Origin: Williamsia sp. 1135
GTDB lineage: Bacteria; Actinomycetota; Actinomycetes; Mycobacteriales; Mycobacteriaceae
DNA: 64,000 bases
Reading direction: 5' to 3'
Assembly: GCF_002095395.1 (NCBI RefSeq)
Contig: NZ_MJEI01000083.1
Span: 18,261 to 82,260 of the forward strand
The notes under the pieces were generated by a model. It saw only the letters and a list, made by a program, of their open reading frames with translations. It was not told the origin of the DNA and made no database searches. Position 1 is the stretch's first letter, and each line of letters opens with the position of its first letter. This document shows, piece after piece, positions 35,528 through 45,551 of this stretch. A program made the position numbers and the translations under genes.

Positions 35528-37243
35528 ATGACCCACCGGCACTGGATCACCCTGTGGCTCACCAGTGCCGGACTCTCACTTTTCATCCTCGCGCCGATCT
35601 TCCGGCCCGGGTATCTGCTGATCCGCGACATGGTCAGTACCCCGCGCTCCTATCTGACAGACACCGCGCTCGGGCTCGGGGACAGCGCCCCTCGCGCGGT
35701 TCCGCAGGACTGGTTCATCGCCATGACCTCCCAGGTGATCGATGGCGGCATCGTGGTGAAAGCGCTGACGTTCGTGGCCCTGCTGCTTGCCGGAGTCGGG
35801 TACGGCAGGTTGGCCCGGCTCGCGATACCCGCGTCGGGAACACCCGGAATGATCGCTGCGGTCGTCATCACCACCTGGAATCCTTATGTCGCCGAACGTC
35901 TCCTGCAAGGTCAGTGGAGCCTGCTGTTCGGGTACGCCGCCCTCGGCTGGATCGTCGTCTCTGCGGTGCTGGTACGCCGCGACCCTTCGTTCGCCCACTG
36001 GTCGATGTTGGGTGGCTGGCTCGCGGTTGCCGGATTCACGCCCACGGGATCACTCCTGGCGGCTTTCACCCTGCTCGCGACGCTCGCCATTCCGGTTCTG
36101 GCGACGAGACGCTTCCGTACAGCAGCCATCGCGCCAGGGGTGTGGCTGCTCAGCGCGCTCCCCTGGCTCACGGCCGCGGCGTTGGGCAGCGGGGCGACCA
36201 CATCAGACTCCGCGTCCGTGGCAGCGTTCGCCGCCCGGGCCGAACCGTTGCTCGGGACAGCCGGATCAGTGCTCGGATTGGGTGGCATCTGGAACGCCGA
36301 CGCCGTGCCCGCCAGCAGGACCTCGGGATGGGCGCTGGTCGCCACCGCACTGGTTCTCCTCGTCGTGGCCACGGGTCTGCCGTCGCTGTATCGACGCCGA
36401 CGCAACGGGGTGATCACCGGAGTGGCATGGCTCGCGATCGCCGCGATCGTCCTCGTCGTCTTGGCCGCGACCCCACCTGGGATCGCGGTGCTCGAATGGC
36501 TGGTCGATGTGATCCCCGGTGCCGGTCTGCTGCGCGACACCCAGAAGTGGGTCGCGCTGGCGGCGCCGCTGTACGCCCTCGCCGCCGCAGCAGCAATCCA
36601 GACTCTCGGCCGCTACGTGCCACGGGCTTTCGCAGCGGTGATCGCCGCGGCGCTCATCATGGCACCGCTCCCCGACCTTGCCTGGGGTGTCGGCAACACC
36701 ATGACTCCGAGCACGTATCCGGCTGACTGGCAACAGGTGTCCGACACGATCGGAGCGGGACAGGGCGATGTGCTGATCCTGCCGACCGGGATGAACCGGG
36801 AGTACGCATTCACCGGACACGTCTCCCTCGACCCGGCACCTCGACTCCTGCGCGCCGATGTTATACAGACCGGCGAGCTCATCGTCGGTGGCCGCAGCGT
36901 CGACGCCGCGGATTCACGGGCAGCCCGCGCCGAAGCTGCGCTGGTGGCGGGCGCGGACCCGAACGCCTTGGCCGACCTCGGTGTCGGCTGGATACTCGTC
37001 GAGGGCGATTCGGGCTCGGTCGGCGACGCTCCGCGCACCCTGGCGCAACTCGACACCGTCTTCACCGGTGATGACCTGCGGGTCTATCAGGTGCCGAGTC
37101 CGACGTCGTTCGCGGCTTCCAGTACCAATCGGACGCTCGTATGGATCGCTCACCTCTGGTGGGTTCTTTTGATCGCCAACGGTTTTGTGGCCGTTGTGCT
37201 GCAATGGGCGCACCGATCAGCGCACCGAAAGAGGCTCAGCTAG
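35528..37243 (+). CDS. Multi-spanning envelope membrane protein (Rv0226c-like)
   Basis: About 571 residues, with some 11-12 hydrophobic helices in residues 1-420, then a periplasmic domain (DVLILPTGMNREYAFTGHVSLDPAP) and a C-terminal helix. The layout resembles GT-C-type glycosyltransferases and fits the position of M. tuberculosis Rv0226c between pgfA-like and GT4 genes. No function is assigned. ATG 35528 is chosen over earlier codons because it directly precedes the first helix. Its TAG stop shares one base with the GTG of the next gene. Confidence 0.8.
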   Translation: MTHRHWITLWLTSAGLSLFILAPIFRPGYLLIRDMVSTPRSYLTDTALGLGDSAPRAVPQDWFIAMTSQVIDGGIVVKALTFVALLLAGVGYGRLARLAIPASGTPGMIAAVVITTWNPYVAERLLQGQWSLLFGYAALGWIVVSAVLVRRDPSFAHWSMLGGWLAVAGFTPTGSLLAAFTLLATLAIPVLATRRFRTAAIAPGVWLLSALPWLTAAALGSGATTSDSASVAAFAARAEPLLGTAGSVLGLGGIWNADAVPASRTSGWALVATALVLLVVATGLPSLYRRRRNGVITGVAWLAIAAIVLVVLAATPPGIAVLEWLVDVIPGAGLLRDTQKWVALAAPLYALAAAAAIQTLGRYVPRAFAAVIAAALIMAPLPDLAWGVGNTMTPSTYPADWQQVSDTIGAGQGDVLILPTGMNREYAFTGHVSLDPAPRLLRADVIQTGELIVGGRSVDAADSRAARAEAALVAGADPNALADLGVGWILVEGDSGSVGDAPRTLAQLDTVFTGDDLRVYQVPSPTSFAASSTNRTLVWIAHLWWVLLIANGFVAVVLQWAHRSAHRKRLS

Positions 37244-37692
37244 TGGACGACATCGAAGCCATCAAGCAGGTCAAGTACCGCTATCTCCGTACCCTGGACA
37301 CAAAGCTGTGGGATGAGTTCGAAGGCACCCTCACCGACGACGTCACCGGTGATTACGGCGACAGCCTGTCGTTCACCACCCGCGACCAGCTGGTGGATTT
37401 CATGAAGTCGTCCCTGGGCGCAGCCATCATCACCGAGCATCGGGTCGATCACCCCGAGATCGTCGTCGACGGCGATGAGGCGACCGGACGCTGGTATCTA
37501 CAGGACCGCGTGATCGTGGCGGACTTCGACTTCATGCTTTTCGGCGCTGCGTTCTACAACGACCGCTACCGCCGCACCGCCGACGGCTGGAAGATCAGTG
37601 CGACCGGTTACGACCGGACGTACGAGGCCACGGTGTCCTTGGAGGACATGCCGAGCTTCAAGGTGAAAGCTGGCGCAGCCCTGAACCTTTGA
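37243..37692 (+). CDS. SnoaL/NTF2-like protein
   Basis: A 149-residue cone-fold protein starting VDDIEAIKQVKYRYLRTLDTKLWDEFEGTLTDDV, the typical opening of SnoaL-like/scytalone dehydratase-like proteins, with the sheet strands GRWYLQDRVIV and YRRTADGWKISATGYDRTYE. Many such proteins are small-molecule isomerases, hydrolases or binding proteins; no activity can be assigned. GTG 37243 follows GAAAGAGG and overlaps the preceding stop (TAGTG), so it is coupled to the membrane protein. Confidence 0.8.
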   Translation: MDDIEAIKQVKYRYLRTLDTKLWDEFEGTLTDDVTGDYGDSLSFTTRDQLVDFMKSSLGAAIITEHRVDHPEIVVDGDEATGRWYLQDRVIVADFDFMLFGAAFYNDRYRRTADGWKISATGYDRTYEATVSLEDMPSFKVKAGAALNL

Positions 37693-37693
37693 T

Positions 37694-38875
37694 TCAGCCC
37701 TGAACGAGGCCCGACACCCTACGCCCCGCTGCGGCCTCGGTCAGCACGTGCGTCACACCTGACGCTGCCACCGGCCACGAATATCCCTCGGCGCGTTGGT
37801 TGGCCTTCTCACCGAGCTCGCGACACCACGCCGGATCGTCGAGTAATTGTGCTGTGGCAGCGGCCAGTTCGTCGATGTTGTCGACCAGCAAGCCGGTGAC
37901 GCCGTCGATGACCGAGTCGGTCAGCCCCCGCGAAGAGCGGTAGCCGATGGTCGGGACACCGTGTCCCGCCGCTTCGACCACCGCCAGACCCCACCCTTCC
38001 GTCCGTGACGGCATCACATGCAGGGCGGCGCCGGCCAGCACCCTGTGCTTGTCGTGCTCGCTGAGATGACCGTGAAAGACGACGCGCTCGTCCACACCCA
38101 GTTCTGTTGCACGCACGTGCAATTGCTCCGACCACCAGCCGCCGCCGATGACGTCGAGGACCACATCCGGATGAGTCGCTGACAGCCGCGCCATGACCTC
38201 GAGTGCATGCTCGATCTGCTTGTGCGGCACCAGCCGGGAGAGCACGCACAGCCGCATCGGGCCGGCAGCGTCCGACTCCACCTCCGGCACGGGATCGGTG
38301 CCTGCCCGGACCACCGCTACGCGTTCAGCGCCGATCCCCATCGAGTCGAGATCTTCGGCCGACGGCAGGGACACGGTCAGATACTGCGAGCGCCGGTGCA
38401 CCCACGGCGACATCCGCGATTCGATGAACCAACCGACCTTGCCCAGCAGGGCACCGGCCACCGGCCACTGCATCCGGTGACAGTGATGCACGAGCACCAC
38501 CACCGGCGCCCCGGCCACCCAGCGCGCGAAGAAGGGAATGCCGTTCTGGGTGTCGATCACGACGTCGGGGCGGATGCCCGCGAGCGGGCCGCGACCGAAC
38601 CGACTCGCGACGATCGCCGCGAGCGCCGATGGATACACGCCCAGGCGACCCCCACCCCGAGAGATCGTGATGCCGTCGCGGACCTCTGAGGCCGCCGATC
38701 CCGGATAGCGTGCCGTGCGCAACGTGACCTGGACACCGCTACCGGCCAACTCCGCCCCGATCCGCTCCAGGTAACGCTCGCTGCCACCACCTTGCGGATG
38801 GTCGCTGTCGCGCCAACAGAGCAACAGCACCTCACGGAGAGATGCCGGCCCGGTGGTGTCGGTCGCGTTTTTCAC
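37694..38875 (-). CDS. GT4-family glycosyltransferase (Rv0225-like)
   Basis: GT-B fold glycosyltransferase of 393 residues. The donor-binding half shows LCVLSRLVPHKQIEHALEVMARL, VVFHGHLSEHDKHRVLAGAALHVMPSRTEGWGLAVVEAAGHGVPTIGY (the E..GLA..EA acid motif) and the acceptor half opens LLLCWRDSDHPQGGGSERYLERIGAEL. It transfers a sugar from a nucleotide donor at the cytoplasmic face; acceptor unknown. Gene order matches Rv0225. It is convergent with the SnoaL-like gene (one base between stops) and divergent from the methyltransferase. Confidence 0.88.
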   Translation of the reverse strand: MKNATDTTGPASLREVLLLCWRDSDHPQGGGSERYLERIGAELAGSGVQVTLRTARYPGSAASEVRDGITISRGGGRLGVYPSALAAIVASRFGRGPLAGIRPDVVIDTQNGIPFFARWVAGAPVVVLVHHCHRMQWPVAGALLGKVGWFIESRMSPWVHRRSQYLTVSLPSAEDLDSMGIGAERVAVVRAGTDPVPEVESDAAGPMRLCVLSRLVPHKQIEHALEVMARLSATHPDVVLDVIGGGWWSEQLHVRATELGVDERVVFHGHLSEHDKHRVLAGAALHVMPSRTEGWGLAVVEAAGHGVPTIGYRSSRGLTDSVIDGVTGLLVDNIDELAAATAQLLDDPAWCRELGEKANQRAEGYSWPVAASGVTHVLTEAAAGRRVSGLVQG

Positions 38876-38961
38876 TGCCAGCCAGGGTAGCGGGCACAGC
38901 GCACCAGGTCAGGTGTGGGCGGTCGCGGCGCCTCTGCTCCGCTGACATGCCTGCCTCGAGA

Positions 38962-39037
38962 ATCTGCTCCGCTTCCGGGTAGATGCTCCAGTTCCAGGGT
39001 GCTGGAAGCGGAGCACATCACTGAAAGTGGAGCAGAT
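38962..39037. repeat. Long imperfect palindrome in a divergent intergenic region
   Basis: Left arm begins ATCTGCTCCGCTTCC (38962) and right arm ends GTGGAGCAGAT (39037), with a four-base loop. About three quarters of 35 positions pair. Unlike the other long palindromes it lies between divergent starts, in the leader of the methyltransferase gene. CTGCTCCGCT also occurs at 38935. Confidence 0.5.
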
Positions 39038-39070
39038 CAGGTCGACGCGGGGCCCAGTATCGTGTCCCCG

Positions 39071-39841
39071 GTGAACCGAAGCACCCGCCGAGCGCAGAAA
39101 CGGGCCACCGTATCTCGGTCGGTACGTCTGCTGAACCATTTCAGGTACGAGCAACCCGATCCCGACCGGTTCTACGGCGCACTCGCGGACGATTCGGTGG
39201 AGCTGATCGAGGCGTTGCACCTCGACGTCAGCGGCACAGATCTGCGGGGTCTCACCGTGCTGGACGTCGGCGGTGGCCCCGGATACTTTGCCGAGGTCTT
39301 CCGAGCCCGCGGCGCCGACTATGTCTCCGTCGAACCCGACCCCACCGAGATGCACGCCGCGGGTCTCCCGCAGCGTGCCAGTGTCCGTGGTTCGGGTATG
39401 GCCTTGCCGATCGCCGACGCCGCCGTCGACATCTGCTATTCGTCGAATGTCGCCGAGCACGTCCGTGATCCGTGGACCATGGCTCAAGAGATGTTGCGGG
39501 TGACCAGGCCCGGCGGGCTCGTCCTCCTGAGCTACACCCTCTGGTACGGGCCGTTCGGCGGGCACGAGATGGGGCTCACCCACTACGCGGGTGGCGCCCG
39601 CGCAGCGCGGTGGTACACCAGTAAGCACGGGCATTCACCCAAGAATCTCTACGGCACATCGCTTTTCAAGGTCACAGCAGCTGATGGTCTGCGGTGGGCC
39701 GACTCGGTCCCCGCTGGTGAGGCCACCCTGCTGCGCGCTTTTCCCCGCTACCTGCCGGGCCGACTCTGGTGGATCATGCGTGTCCCACTGGTGCGAGAAG
39801 TGCTGGGTAGCAACCTCGTTCTGCTCCTGCGCAAGAACTGA
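39071..39841 (+). CDS. SAM-dependent methyltransferase (MtrP/Rv0224c-like)
   Basis: Class I methyltransferase of about 256 residues. SAM motifs: TVLDVGGGPGYFAEVFRARG, VSVEPDPTEM, SGMALPIADAAVDICYSSNVAEHV and MLRVTRPGGLVLLSYTLWYG. In M. tuberculosis Rv0224c and C. glutamicum MtrP this protein is needed for trehalose monomycolate movement together with TmaT and MmpL3. The start is GTG 39071 or GTG 39062; earlier ATG codons lie in the palindromic leader. It ends at a long palindrome. Confidence 0.85.
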   Translation: MNRSTRRAQKRATVSRSVRLLNHFRYEQPDPDRFYGALADDSVELIEALHLDVSGTDLRGLTVLDVGGGPGYFAEVFRARGADYVSVEPDPTEMHAAGLPQRASVRGSGMALPIADAAVDICYSSNVAEHVRDPWTMAQEMLRVTRPGGLVLLSYTLWYGPFGGHEMGLTHYAGGARAARWYTSKHGHSPKNLYGTSLFKVTAADGLRWADSVPAGEATLLRAFPRYLPGRLWWIMRVPLVREVLGSNLVLLLRKN

Positions 39842-39846
39842 GACCA

Positions 39847-39914
39847 CAAAAGCACACGCTCCGGTCAGGTGCACACGTTTGAACGTGTGTTTCTGACCGC
39901 AGCGTGTGCTTTTG
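39847..39914. terminator. Long nested palindrome between convergent genes
   Basis: Bases 39847-39868 pair with 39893-39914 (22 pairs, one mismatch) and the loop contains a further perfect CACACGTT/AACGTGTG stem, so almost all 68 bases can fold. It separates the methyltransferase from the FtsX-type permease end. Confidence 0.65.
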
Positions 39915-39923
39915 CGGAGACTG

Positions 39924-42461
39924 CTATTCGGCGATCGCCTCCAGCGGCTTGGTCTTGGCCGCGCGGGATGCCGGCCACAATGCCGCCAGCACACCGACTA
40001 TCGCCGCGCCCACCAGAGTGATGACGATCAAACCCCATGGGAACACCGGATCTCCGAGTCCCCAGTACCGCAGGGTCCGGACCAACGCCCAGCCGAATGC
40101 CACACCGAGCACCACGCCCAGAACGGCACCGAAGATCGCGATGAGCAGCGACTCGATGTAGATCGTGCGTCGCACCTGCGCCCGGGCCATACCGATCGCC
40201 CGCAGCATCCCGATCTCCCGCTTACGCTCGATCACCGACAACGCCAGCGTGTTCACGATACCGAGCACCGCGATCACCAAGGCGAGTCCGAGCATCGCGT
40301 ACAGGACGCTGAGCATCTGATCGATCTGAGATGACTGCTCGCCCTTGAACTCTGCCGGCGTCTGCACCTTCACCGTCAGGTAGTCGGCGGTGGCGTCCTC
40401 GACGCGATCGCTGATCTGGTCGATGTTCGCACCCGGCACGGTCTTGATGGCCGCGAAGACATCGGTCCGCAAGGGTTCGGGGATCAGCTTCTGGTACGCG
40501 TCACTGCCGATCGCCCACGGATCGACGAGCGGGTTGTCCTTGAAGATGCCGGTGACCGTCACCGGGACGACAGTGCCGTCGAAGTTGGTCATCTCGACGG
40601 TGTCACCGATGTTCCAACCCTTCTCCTTGGACGTACGCTCTCCCACGACCATGCCGTCCGGCTCCACCGTCGGCGGGCCTTCGACCATGTCGTAAGGGGT
40701 CACCGTCTCCATGTCACCGATCGGCGAGTAACCCCAGACGCTGTCGCCGTCGACCTGCGCCTGAACAGCTCCGAACGACACCACCGATTCGACACCCTCG
40801 ATGCCGTCGACCGACTCGCTCACCGAGGGCGAGAAGCCGCTGCCCTGCGAACCCGAGATGATCAGGTTGGCAGTCAGGCCCGTGTCGATCGCCTCGTCGA
40901 TGGTTCCCTTGAACGACGAACCGAGCGTGCCGATCACCGCGACCAGCATCAGGCCCAGCGTCAACGCGAAAGCCGTTGCAGCCGTTCGTCTCGGGTTGCG
41001 AACCGCGTTGGTTCGTGCCAGCTGACCGATCTTTCCGAACGGCCGGGCGAGTACGGAGCCGATGCCGCTGACGAACGGCCTCGACAGCGCGGGCGCCGCG
41101 AACACCACCGCGAAGATCATCACCAGGGCACCGCCACCTACTGTGGCCGCCGCACCCGGGCCCTCGCCCGCCGCGCCGATTGCCAACAAGGCAACAGCGA
41201 TGACGGCCAACACGATTCCGATGATCGTCCGCACCTTGAGTGAGGCCTGGCCGTCCGTGGCGCTCTCGCGCATCGCCTCGACCGGCGACACCTTCGACGC
41301 GCGCCGAGCCGGGGCGTAGGCGCTGATCATGGTCACACCGATACCGACCACGAGACAAGCGATGACCGCGGGCGCACCAATCTGCAGCGACGCCGTCGGC
41401 AGACCGGTCGACGAGGTCAAGGCCCGCAGCAACGCCGCGATACCGATACCTGCGGCGAGTCCGATCAGCGCACCGATCAACCCGACGACAAAGGCCTCGA
41501 GCAGCACAGACCTGGTCACCTGCTTGCGGCTGGCGCCGATTGCCCTGAGCAGAGCCAACTCTCGCACCCGCTGCGCCACGATCATCGAGAACGTGTTGTA
41601 GATGATGAACGTGCCGACGATCAGTCCGATCGCAGCGAACGCCAGCAGGATGTAGTTGAAGACATCGAGGAACTGGTTGATGTTGTCTTTTTCGTCCTGT
41701 CGGACCTGATCACCGGTGCGCAGTTCGTAACCGTCACCGATCAGGGCGCCGGCCCGGGACTTGAGCTCCTCGGGGCTCACTCCCGGCACAGCCTGCAGAT
41801 CGATGGCTTGCGAATGCGATCCGTCGGTGAACAGATCCTTTGCCGTCGACTCGAGGAACTGGACGTTGGTGAAACCGCTCGTGTCGCCCGGAACGTTCAG
41901 GAGCCCGACGATGGTCACCTCTATCGGCGCACCCATGCCGCGGGTGATCGCCACCTTGGTGGTCGACCCGAGCTTCAGATCGGCTTCGTCTGCGGCCGAA
42001 TCGTTCAGCGCAACCTCGTTCGGTGCCGCGGGTGCCCGGCCTGCGATGAGCCGGCTCTCCGTATCCGAGAGTCGCTGGTCCGGAGGTTGGAAGGCACTGC
42101 CGACACTCGGTGCGCCTCCGGTCTGCAGCGCCTTGCCATCGGCCTTCGCGATCGTCGCCGGACCGCTGTACGACGGCATGATCTTGGCGATCCCGAGTTC
42201 GGACTTGTTGTCTTCCAGCTGGTCGAGAACCGAATCCGGAACACCGGAAGAGTTCGATTCCTTCGGCGTGACCTGGGTGTCGACGCCCAGCGCCACATTG
42301 TTGAAGATGCCATCGAACGCAGTCGACACCGTCGAGGTGAAGATCATCGAGCCCGCGACGAACGCGGTACCCAAGACCACCGACAACACCGTCAACACAA
42401 GCCGGAGCTTGTGTGCCGCAAGGTTTCTCAGAGAAACCTTGCGCATGGTGTTCGACGCCAT
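39924..42461 (-). CDS. FtsX/MacB-type ABC permease
   Basis: About 845 residues with two FtsX units. Helix 1 (HKLRLVLTVLSVVLGTAFVAGSMIF) precedes a large extracytoplasmic domain, three helices (FNYILLAFAAIGLIVGTFIIYNTFSMIVAQRVRELALLRAIGASRKQV region) close unit one, and the pattern repeats to SVIERKREIGMLRAIGMARAQVRRTIYIESL near the C-terminus. The RELALLRAIGAS/REIGMLRAIGMA coupling motifs are typical. Together with the ATPase it forms a mechanotransmission transporter of the LolCDE/MacB group acting on lipids, lipoproteins or peptides. The start overlaps the ATPase stop by one base (TGATG). Confidence 0.9.
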   Translation of the reverse strand: MASNTMRKVSLRNLAAHKLRLVLTVLSVVLGTAFVAGSMIFTSTVSTAFDGIFNNVALGVDTQVTPKESNSSGVPDSVLDQLEDNKSELGIAKIMPSYSGPATIAKADGKALQTGGAPSVGSAFQPPDQRLSDTESRLIAGRAPAAPNEVALNDSAADEADLKLGSTTKVAITRGMGAPIEVTIVGLLNVPGDTSGFTNVQFLESTAKDLFTDGSHSQAIDLQAVPGVSPEELKSRAGALIGDGYELRTGDQVRQDEKDNINQFLDVFNYILLAFAAIGLIVGTFIIYNTFSMIVAQRVRELALLRAIGASRKQVTRSVLLEAFVVGLIGALIGLAAGIGIAALLRALTSSTGLPTASLQIGAPAVIACLVVGIGVTMISAYAPARRASKVSPVEAMRESATDGQASLKVRTIIGIVLAVIAVALLAIGAAGEGPGAAATVGGGALVMIFAVVFAAPALSRPFVSGIGSVLARPFGKIGQLARTNAVRNPRRTAATAFALTLGLMLVAVIGTLGSSFKGTIDEAIDTGLTANLIISGSQGSGFSPSVSESVDGIEGVESVVSFGAVQAQVDGDSVWGYSPIGDMETVTPYDMVEGPPTVEPDGMVVGERTSKEKGWNIGDTVEMTNFDGTVVPVTVTGIFKDNPLVDPWAIGSDAYQKLIPEPLRTDVFAAIKTVPGANIDQISDRVEDATADYLTVKVQTPAEFKGEQSSQIDQMLSVLYAMLGLALVIAVLGIVNTLALSVIERKREIGMLRAIGMARAQVRRTIYIESLLIAIFGAVLGVVLGVAFGWALVRTLRYWGLGDPVFPWGLIVITLVGAAIVGVLAALWPASRAAKTKPLEAIAE

Positions 42462-43243
42462 CAGAGCTCCCTGGGGGCTTGCGAGAAGCCTCCGCTCGAC
42501 GGTGTCTCGTCGAGGTTCTTCATGTACTCGAAGATCTCGTCGGCGTCGGGGTTCCGTAGCTCCTGGACGATCTGGCCATCCGCGAGGAACACGACCCGAT
42601 CCGCGTAGCTGGCCGCACGCGGGTCGTGGGTGACGATCACGACGGTCTGCCCGAACTCGCTGACCGCAGCCCGCAGGATGCTCAGCACCTCACCCGAGGA
42701 TCGGGAGTCCAGGTTGCCGGTCGGCTCATCGCCGAAGATGATCTCCGGCTGGCCGACGAGTGCCCTCGCGCAGGCCACACGCTGCTGCTGGCCACCGGAG
42801 AGCTCGCTGGGCCGATGGCCGAGACGATCGGCGATGCCGAGGCGCCCGATAACGGTGTCGAACCACTGCTGGTCCGCCTTGCGGCCCGCGATGTCGAGCG
42901 GCAGGGTGATGTTCTCTTTGGCGGTGAGAGTCGGAACCAGGTTGAACGACTGGAAGACGAAGCCGATGCGATCGCGACGCAGCAGTGTCATCTGCTTGTC
43001 GGAGAGGTTCGTCAGATCCGTGTCCCCGATGCTGACCGAACCACTGCTGGCCGTGTCCAGGCCGGCCAGGCAATGCATCAGGGTGGATTTGCCGGACCCT
43101 GACGGGCCCATGATTGCGGTGAACTCGCCGCGGACGAAATCTGCGGTGACTCCTGCCAGCGCGTGCACTTGGGTGTCTCCGGTGCCGTAGATCTTCTTCA
43201 AATCGGTCGCACGGGCTGCAACTGCGGTCGGTGGGGCGGTCAT
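42461..43243 (-). CDS. ABC ATPase partner of the FtsX-type permease (LolD/MacB-like)
   Basis: A 260-residue ATPase with Walker A GPSGSGKSTLMHCLAGL, signature ELSGGQQQRVACARAL, Walker B IIFGDEPTGNLDS and switch histidine VIVTHDPRAA. The motif FVFQSFNLVPTLTAKENI is characteristic of the LolD/MacB group. A C-terminal tail of about 25 residues is poorly conserved. ATG 43243 is preceded by GAAAGG; an in-frame ATG at 43261 would place that site inside the gene. Confidence 0.92.
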   Translation of the reverse strand: MTAPPTAVAARATDLKKIYGTGDTQVHALAGVTADFVRGEFTAIMGPSGSGKSTLMHCLAGLDTASSGSVSIGDTDLTNLSDKQMTLLRRDRIGFVFQSFNLVPTLTAKENITLPLDIAGRKADQQWFDTVIGRLGIADRLGHRPSELSGGQQQRVACARALVGQPEIIFGDEPTGNLDSRSSGEVLSILRAAVSEFGQTVVIVTHDPRAASYADRVVFLADGQIVQELRNPDADEIFEYMKNLDETPSSGGFSQAPREL

Positions 43244-43430
43244 GTGTCTGGCCTTTCTCACTCTTCGGTCAGTGGTGCACGATGCCTGGTTAGGGCTGAC
43301 TCAAATACTGACTGGCAGCCCGCCGCCGAATCATCGGGGACGACCCTGATCTTTCCCCCTACATCCTGCCTGGGAATCCTCCTACAGGATGATTTGCGCG
43401 GCCAGGTCGATCTGCGCGGCCGGTGACACA

Positions 43431-43467
43431 ACAATGCCGCCGCCGGGAGACCCGGCGGCGGCATTGT
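43431..43467. terminator. Strong hairpin after pckG
   Basis: ACAATGCCGCCGCCGGG (43431-43447) and its exact complement (43451-43467) form a 17-base-pair stem with a three-base loop, 13 bases past the pckG stop on the minus strand. Confidence 0.8.
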
Positions 43468-43479
43468 GATTGTTGCCCG

Positions 43480-45312
43480 CTACTTGTCTGCGGACAGACG
43501 TTGCTTGAGTGCGTCGAACTCGTCCTTGATGCCGGTCGGCAGCTTCTCGCCGACGAAATCGAACCACTCCTCGATGGAGGGGATCTCGTTCAGCCACTCA
43601 TCGGTGTTGACTGCGAGAGCTTCGGCGACGTCTGCCTCGGAGACGTCGAGACCTTCGAGGTCGAGGGCCTCCGGGGTGGCGACGATCCCGACGGGCGTGT
43701 CGATGCCACCGGTCTTGCCCTCGATACGCTCCACGATCCACTTGAGGACGCGGCTGTTCTCGCCGAATCCTGGCCACAGGAAGCGCTTGTCGTCGCCCCG
43801 GCGGAACCAGTTGACGTAGAACACCTTCGGAAGTTTCGACTCGTCGGCGTTCTTACCGAGGTCGATCCAGTGGTTGAGGTAGTCACCGACGTTGTAGCCG
43901 AGGAACGGCAGCATCGCCATGGGGTCGCGACGAATGGTGCCGACGGTGCCCTCGGCGGCTGCGGTCTGCTCCGACCCGACGGTGGCACCCATGAACACGC
44001 CGTGCTGCCAGCTGCGAGCCTCGGTGACCAGCGGCACGGTGGTCTTGCGGCGGCCGCCGAACAGGATGGCCGAGATGGGTACACCCTGGGGGTCGTCCCA
44101 CTCGGGAGCCATGATCGGGCACTGGCTCATCGGAGTGCAGTAGCGCGAGTTCGGATGCGCTGCCGGAGTATCGGAGTCCGGCGTCCAGTCGTTGCCGCGC
44201 CAGTCGATCAGGTGCTGGGGGTCGCCTTCGAGGCCTTCCCACCACACGTTGTTGTCGTCGGTGCGAGCGACGTTCGTGTAGATCGTGTTGCCCGCCTCCA
44301 TGGTCTTCATGGCGTTGGGGTTGGAGCTGTAGTTGGTGCCCGGTGCGACACCGAAGAAACCGAACTCCGGGTTCACGGCGTACAGGCGGCCATCGTCGCC
44401 GAACCGCATCCACGCGATGTCGTCGCCGAGGGTCTCGGCGCGCCAGCCGGGAATGGTCGGCTGGATCATCGCCAGGTTGGTCTTGCCGCACGCACTCGGG
44501 AAGGCGGCCGCGATGTAGTAGGCCTTCTCCTCCGGGCTGATGAGCTTGAGGATGAGCATGTGCTCGGCCAGCCAACCCTCGTCGTGAGCCATCGCCGATG
44601 CGATACGCAGCGAGTAGCACTTCTTGCCGAGCAGGGCGTTACCGCCGTAACCGGAACCGAAGGACCAGATCTCGCGATCCTCGGGGAAGTGGGTGATGTA
44701 TTTGTCCGGGTTGCAGGGCCACGGCACGTCGTCCTGACCCGATTCGAGCGGCGCACCCAGCGAGTGCAGCGCCTTGACGAAGAACCGGTCCTCACCCAGT
44801 GCCGCGACGACCTCGGGGCCGACTCGCGTCATGACCCGCATCGACAGCACCACGTAGGCGGAGTCGGTGATCTCGACGCCGAGCTTCGGATCGTCCGAGC
44901 CCAGGGGGCCCATGCAGAACGGGATGACGTACATCGTGCGGCCACGCATGCTGCCGCGGTAGAGGTCGGTCATGGTCGCGCGCATCTCGGTCGGGTCGAC
45001 CCAGTTGTTGGTCGGACCCGCGTCGACCTCACGCTTGGAGCAGATGTAGGTCCGCGATTCGACCCGCGCGACGTCGGCGGGATCGGAGTTCGCCAGGAAC
45101 GAGTTCGGCGCCTTGTCCTCGTTGAGTTTCGTGAGGGTCCCGGCGGCGACCAGTTCCGTCGTCAGGCGATCCCACTCGGCGTCCGAGCCATCGGACCACT
45201 CGACACGGTCGGGTTGGGTGAGCTCTGCGATCTCGCGAACCCACGCCAGCAACTCGGTGTGCGACGTCGGCGCGTTGTCGGGGTCCAAACCGGGAATTGT
45301 TGCTGAGGTCAT
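43480..45312 (-). CDS. pckG: Phosphoenolpyruvate carboxykinase (GTP)
   Basis: GTP-dependent PEPCK, 610 residues, converting oxaloacetate to PEP in gluconeogenesis. The kinase-1a loop with the reactive cysteine is [12 protein letters not shown], the kinase-2 region is [21 protein letters not shown], and [20 protein letters not shown] and [12 protein letters not shown] are typical of the GTP class. It stands as a single gene ending at a strong hairpin. In M. tuberculosis the equivalent pckA/Rv0211 occupies the same place next to Rv0210. Confidence 0.95.
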   Translation of the reverse strand: MTSATIPGLDPDNAPTSHTELLAWVREIAELTQPDRVEWSDGSDAEWDRLTTELVAAGTLTKLNEDKAPNSFLANSDPADVARVESRTYICSKREVDAGPTNNWVDPTEMRATMTDLYRGSMRGRTMYVIPFCMGPLGSDDPKLGVEITDSAYVVLSMRVMTRVGPEVVAALGEDRFFVKALHSLGAPLESGQDDVPWPCNPDKYITHFPEDREIWSFGSGYGGNALLGKKCYSLRIASAMAHDEGWLAEHMLILKLISPEEKAYYIAAAFPSACGKTNLAMIQPTIPGWRAETLGDDIAWMRFGDDGRLYAVNPEFGFFGVAPGTNYSSNPNAMKTMEAGNTIYTNVARTDDNNVWWEGLEGDPQHLIDWRGNDWTPDSDTPAAHPNSRYCTPMSQCPIMAPEWDDPQGVPISAILFGGRRKTTVPLVTEARSWQHGVFMGATVGSEQTAAAEGTVGTIRRDPMAMLPFLGYNVGDYLNHWIDLGKNADESKLPKVFYVNWFRRGDDKRFLWPGFGENSRVLKWIVERIEGKTGGIDTPVGIVATPEALDLEGLDVSEADVAEALAVNTDEWLNEIPSIEEWFDFVGEKLPTGIKDEFDALKQRLSADK

Positions 45313-45381
45313 TGTTTATCTCTCCTGCCGGTGACCGCCCGGGCAGAAATCGCTGTGCGGTGAGCGTCTGCGCCGGTCAGC

Positions 45382-45442
45382 CCCTCCGTGGGGGGTCTTT
45401 TTCTCAGGTTACTTCGCTATTCCCCGATCCCGTCAATCGGGG
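45382..45442. other. pckG upstream region with two small hairpins
   Basis: A CCCC/GGGG hairpin followed by TCTTTTTCTC on the plus strand (45382-45405) looks like a small intrinsic terminator in the antisense direction to pckG. A second stem CCCCGAT/ATCGGGG lies at 45421-45441. They may insulate the pckG promoter; no function is proven. Confidence 0.4.
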
Positions 45443-45551
45443 CGTGCAATAGGGCACATCTCACCATGTGGAGTGACAAGAAACGTAGCCGTCGTCAAAT
45501 CTACCTGTTTCTATAGATTGACTACACAAACGGGTGGAATGGCTCGCGGAC

